Source of the DNA: Burkholderia sp. 9120
GTDB lineage: Bacteria > Pseudomonadota > Gammaproteobacteria > Burkholderiales > Burkholderiaceae
Direction of reading: 5' to 3'
Length of the DNA stretch: 64,000 nt
NCBI RefSeq assembly: GCF_000745015.1
Contig: NZ_JQNA01000002.1
Location: 3,162,001-3,226,000, forward strand
Shown here in pieces: positions 61,623-64,000 of this stretch. The position numbers were made by a program, and so were the translations under genes. The notes under the pieces are model-generated. The model saw only the letters and a program-made list of their open reading frames with translations, had not been told where the DNA came from and searched no databases. The first letter of the stretch is position 1. Each line of letters starts with the position of its first letter.

Positions 61623-63287
61623 CTACTCTGCGACAGCCTCTTCGCGCAAACGACGAGCTTCGTCGCGCAGGAACTGCTGGTAATCGTCAAGATCGCCGTC
61701 AAAGGGCTCGACGCCGCCCTTCGTGACCAGCCAGAACTCATCGCAGACGGCGCGCAGCAGGGCGCGGTCGTGACTGACCAGCATCACAGTGCCTTCGAAT
61801 TCGTTGAGCGCCATGGCCAGCGCTTCGCGTGTGGCCAGGTCGAGGTGGTTGGTCGGCTCATCGAGCAGCAGCAGATTCGGGCGCTGCCACACGATCATGC
61901 ACAACACGAGCCGCGCCTTTTCGCCGCCGCTCATCGTGTGAACCGCCTGATGAACCATGTCGCCACTGAAGTTGAAGGTGCCGAGGAACGTGCGAAGCGA
62001 TTGTTCGGTGCTGCTCTGGCCAGGGGCGCGCATTTGCGGCGGCGTGTCCTTGGCGAGACGGATCATGTGTTCCATCGGCGTATCGAACGGGCGCAACACG
62101 TCGAGTTCCTGCTGGGCGAAGTAGCCGATGTTCAGGCCCTTACCTTCGCTGATTTCGCCGGCGATCGGCGCCAGCGAATGCGCCACCGTCTTCACTAGTG
62201 TGGACTTGCCCTGGCCGTTGGCACCGAGAATGCCGATGCGCTGCCCGGCCAGCACGGAACGGTTGATGCCCCGCACGATGACCGTGGGCGGCGTGTCCGG
62301 CGGCGCGTCGGCCGGCGCGGGGTAGCCGAAGCTCGCGTCCAGCATCGACAGCAGCGGGTTCGGGACGTTGAGGGGCTCCTTGAACTCGAAGGTGAACTCC
62401 GCATCGGCAAGCACCGGTGCGATCTTCTCCATGCGTTCGAGCGCCTTGACCCGGCTCTGCGCCTGTTTCGCCTTCGAGGCCGTGGCCTTGAAACGGTCGA
62501 TGAATTTCTGCAGGTGGGCGATCTTGTCCGCCTGCTTGGCCACCGAGGCCTGCTGCAACACGAGTTGCTCAGCGCGCATCTCTTCGAACTTGCTGTAGTT
62601 GCCGCCATAACGCACGAGTTTGGCGTTGTCGACGTGCACCGTCACCTGCGTCACCCCGTCGAGGAATTCGCGGTCGTGGCTGATCACGACGAGGGTTCCT
62701 TGATAGCGTTTGAGCCACGCTTCCAGCCAGACCAGCGCGTCGAGATCCAGGTGATTGGTCGGTTCGTCGAGCAGCAGCAGGTCGGACGGACACATGAGCG
62801 CGCGCGCCAGTTGCAGTCGCATGCGCCAGCCGCCGGAGAAACTGTTGACCGGCTGGCTAAGCTGTTCAGCGGTGAAGCCAAGACCCTGGATCAGCGCCTG
62901 GGCACGCGCGGGGGCGTCGTGGGCACCGGCGTCGTGCAGTTCCATGTAGGCGTGCGCCATGCGCATGCCGTCGTCGCTGGCCTCGGCGGCGGCGACTTCG
63001 GCCTGCGCGGCCAGCAGCACGGTGTCGCCCTCGACGACGAAGTCGGTCGCGTTCTGGTCGGTTTCCGGCATGTCCTGCGCGACCTGGCCCATCCGGTATG
63101 CGGCGGGAATCGAGAATTCACCGCTATCTTCGTGCAACGTGCCGTTAAGCAGGCCGAAGAAGGACGACTTGCCGGCGCCATTGCGGCCGACAAGACCGAT
63201 CTTTTCGCCGGGGGTGAAGGTGGCGGACGCGTTGTCGAGTACGACGTTAACGCCGCGGCGCAGGGTGAGATTACGGACGGAAATCAT
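61623..63287 (-). CDS. yheS: ABC-F family ATPase, YheS-like
   Basis: A 554-residue soluble ABC-F protein with two ATPase domains and no membrane part. Walker A motifs are GRNGAGKSS (34-42) and GANGQGKST. Signatures are FSGGWRMRLQLARAL and MSGGEKARLVL, each followed by LLLLDEPTNHLDL. The linker (AHLQKFIDRFKATASKAKQA) is Lys-rich. Sequence details match YheS, a translation factor acting at the ribosome. The protein ends about 25 residues after the second domain, without the C-terminal tail of most YheS proteins (about 635). It converges with the questin-oxidase-like gene. Confidence 0.87.
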   Translation of the reverse strand: MISVRNLTLRRGVNVVLDNASATFTPGEKIGLVGRNGAGKSSFFGLLNGTLHEDSGEFSIPAAYRMGQVAQDMPETDQNATDFVVEGDTVLLAAQAEVAAAEASDDGMRMAHAYMELHDAGAHDAPARAQALIQGLGFTAEQLSQPVNSFSGGWRMRLQLARALMCPSDLLLLDEPTNHLDLDALVWLEAWLKRYQGTLVVISHDREFLDGVTQVTVHVDNAKLVRYGGNYSKFEEMRAEQLVLQQASVAKQADKIAHLQKFIDRFKATASKAKQAQSRVKALERMEKIAPVLADAEFTFEFKEPLNVPNPLLSMLDASFGYPAPADAPPDTPPTVIVRGINRSVLAGQRIGILGANGQGKSTLVKTVAHSLAPIAGEISEGKGLNIGYFAQQELDVLRPFDTPMEHMIRLAKDTPPQMRAPGQSSTEQSLRTFLGTFNFSGDMVHQAVHTMSGGEKARLVLCMIVWQRPNLLLLDEPTNHLDLATREALAMALNEFEGTVMLVSHDRALLRAVCDEFWLVTKGGVEPFDGDLDDYQQFLRDEARRLREEAVAE

Positions 63288-63579
63288 AAGGAGCTACTTC
63301 GGAGAGGAGTCGCATGATAGCCGACTGGACGGGTGGGGCTGGTTATTGTCTGAGTGGGCTGGCGGTTTGGGGCGGTTGTTGGAGGCAAAGCGAGGCGGGG
63401 ACTGGCGCAGCGGGGGACGGTTGCGGGCCAGTGAATAGGGCGATGAATGATGGCGCCTGGCCGCACTTTTTGCGCGATGACGATCGGCTGGGCGCTCTTC
63501 GCCGAACCCCTTCGGAATCTCCGCCTCCTGGGCCCGCTTGCAGCAACCTGCGAGACGGATAGTCCTGAAGTAAAGACAA

Positions 63580-64000
63580 CTATTTCCCAATACCGAGAAG
63601 GAATTCGCGATCGGACTCGGGCATTGAATTGAGCCATTCCGATTCGGCTCCAGGTGCGGGCAACACCTTACCGTACTCAACCATCTGGGACGGCGATAAC
63701 TCCGAGAGATACACCCAAACGGAGCGCTTTTCGGCCCCCGTCGCGTTTGCGACAAGCGTGACGAGAGCTTCGAGCAAACCTTTCTTCTGATCCGCGCTTC
63801 TGCCCGCACGGATCTGTCCCTGGACGAATAACAGATCCGACACGAGCGGTGCTCCGCCGAGGAAGTGATCGCCAGCCGGAATGGCCTGAAAAATCACCTG
63901 CGCGAAAAAACCTTGCGCGCCGGTCGCCTCACTGTGTACGCGTGTAATGTCTCGCGCGATCTCCCGCTTCTGCGGATCGGTAAGCCGCCCAGCGGCCGCA
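63580..64000 (-). CDS. Tautomerase family protein, cis-3-chloroacrylate dehalogenase-like (5' end outside window)
   Basis: About 140 residues are visible; the start (with the catalytic Pro1) is beyond the window edge. The readable part shows RVHSEATGAQGFFAQVIFQ (His28 region of cis-CaaD), FVQGQIRAGRSADQKK (Arg70/Arg73 region), WVYLSEL (Tyr103) and MVEYGKVLPAPG (Glu114). These four positions are the known cis-CaaD active-site residues apart from Pro1. Family members include dehalogenases and promiscuous tautomerases. Without the first residue and a full alignment the activity is open. Confidence 0.75.
   Translation of the reverse strand, partial: AAAGRLTDPQKREIARDITRVHSEATGAQGFFAQVIFQAIPAGDHFLGGAPLVSDLLFVQGQIRAGRSADQKKGLLEALVTLVANATGAEKRSVWVYLSELSPSQMVEYGKVLPAPGAESEWLNSMPESDREFLLGIGK

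Noticed and set aside
1..64000. tRNA, rRNA, CRISPR, insertion sequences, prophage
   Set aside because: Reading both strands showed no cloverleaf-like tRNA, repeat-spacer array, transposase or phage gene. A tRNA scan was not possible.

Overview
The window is high-GC DNA whose gene set points to a betaproteobacterium of the Burkholderiaceae, most probably Paraburkholderia. The signs are many LysR regulators, OmpC-type porin, AAHS and ACS family MFS carriers, the prpR/prpC/acnD/prpF layout, and dense ATGA-coupled catabolic operons. No rRNA, tRNA, insertion sequence, CRISPR array, prophage or replication gene was seen. The content is almost wholly accessory metabolism and regulation, as on a secondary chromosome. 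The genus is an inference from gene content; no alignment was run.

Layout. 1-1037: 3' end of lrgA/cidA and lrgB. 1092-10105 (minus): a carbohydrate-acid operon reading split transketolase (N then C subunit), SDR dehydrogenase, TRAP binding protein, fused TRAP DctQM permease, full-length transketolase and a D-2-hydroxyacid dehydrogenase, with a divergent LysR gene (10225-11127). 11241-13285: a decayed patch holding the tail of a TolC-like protein fused to remnants of an RTX-type exoprotein, one intact protein of unknown function, and about 700 bp without a convincing gene. 13286-15336: AlaX editing protein, AraC regulator, small Cys-containing protein. 15444-19577 (minus): LysR, MFS carrier, LigJ-type 4-oxalomesaconate hydratase and CHA aldolase, the lower end of protocatechuate/gallate meta-cleavage. 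19691-21166: gabD-type dehydrogenase.

21401-28977 is a galactoside uptake unit: divergent LacI repressor, two near-identical 16-bp operators, complete ABC sugar importer and GH42 beta-galactosidase. 29628-35115 (minus): tartrate/malate-type dehydrogenase, aspartoacylase-like deacylase, cupin, porin and MFS carrier, facing a LysR gene. 36234-40219 (minus): Lrp regulator, class III aminotransferase, GhrA-type reductase and GNAT. 40497-52964 (plus): aldehyde dehydrogenase, HAD dehalogenase-like protein, FAD amine oxidase, then a tightly coupled peptide/opine-type ABC importer, three-subunit HcnABC/opine-oxidase-like dehydrogenase and an HTH-only AraC protein. Together these look like uptake and oxidative breakdown of an amino-acid derivative.

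52921-60516 is the 2-methylcitrate (propionate) locus: sigma-54 activator PrpR, a clear -24/-12 promoter, PrpC, AcnD and PrpF. prpB is absent. After it come a questin-oxidase-like gene, a YheS-type ABC-F ATPase and, running off the window end, a cis-3-chloroacrylate-dehalogenase-like tautomerase.

The items most worth a second look are the operon carrying both split and full-length transketolases, the deletion-scarred secretion locus, the prpB-less propionate operon with an internal terminator, and the uncharacterised three-subunit oxidoreductase operon.
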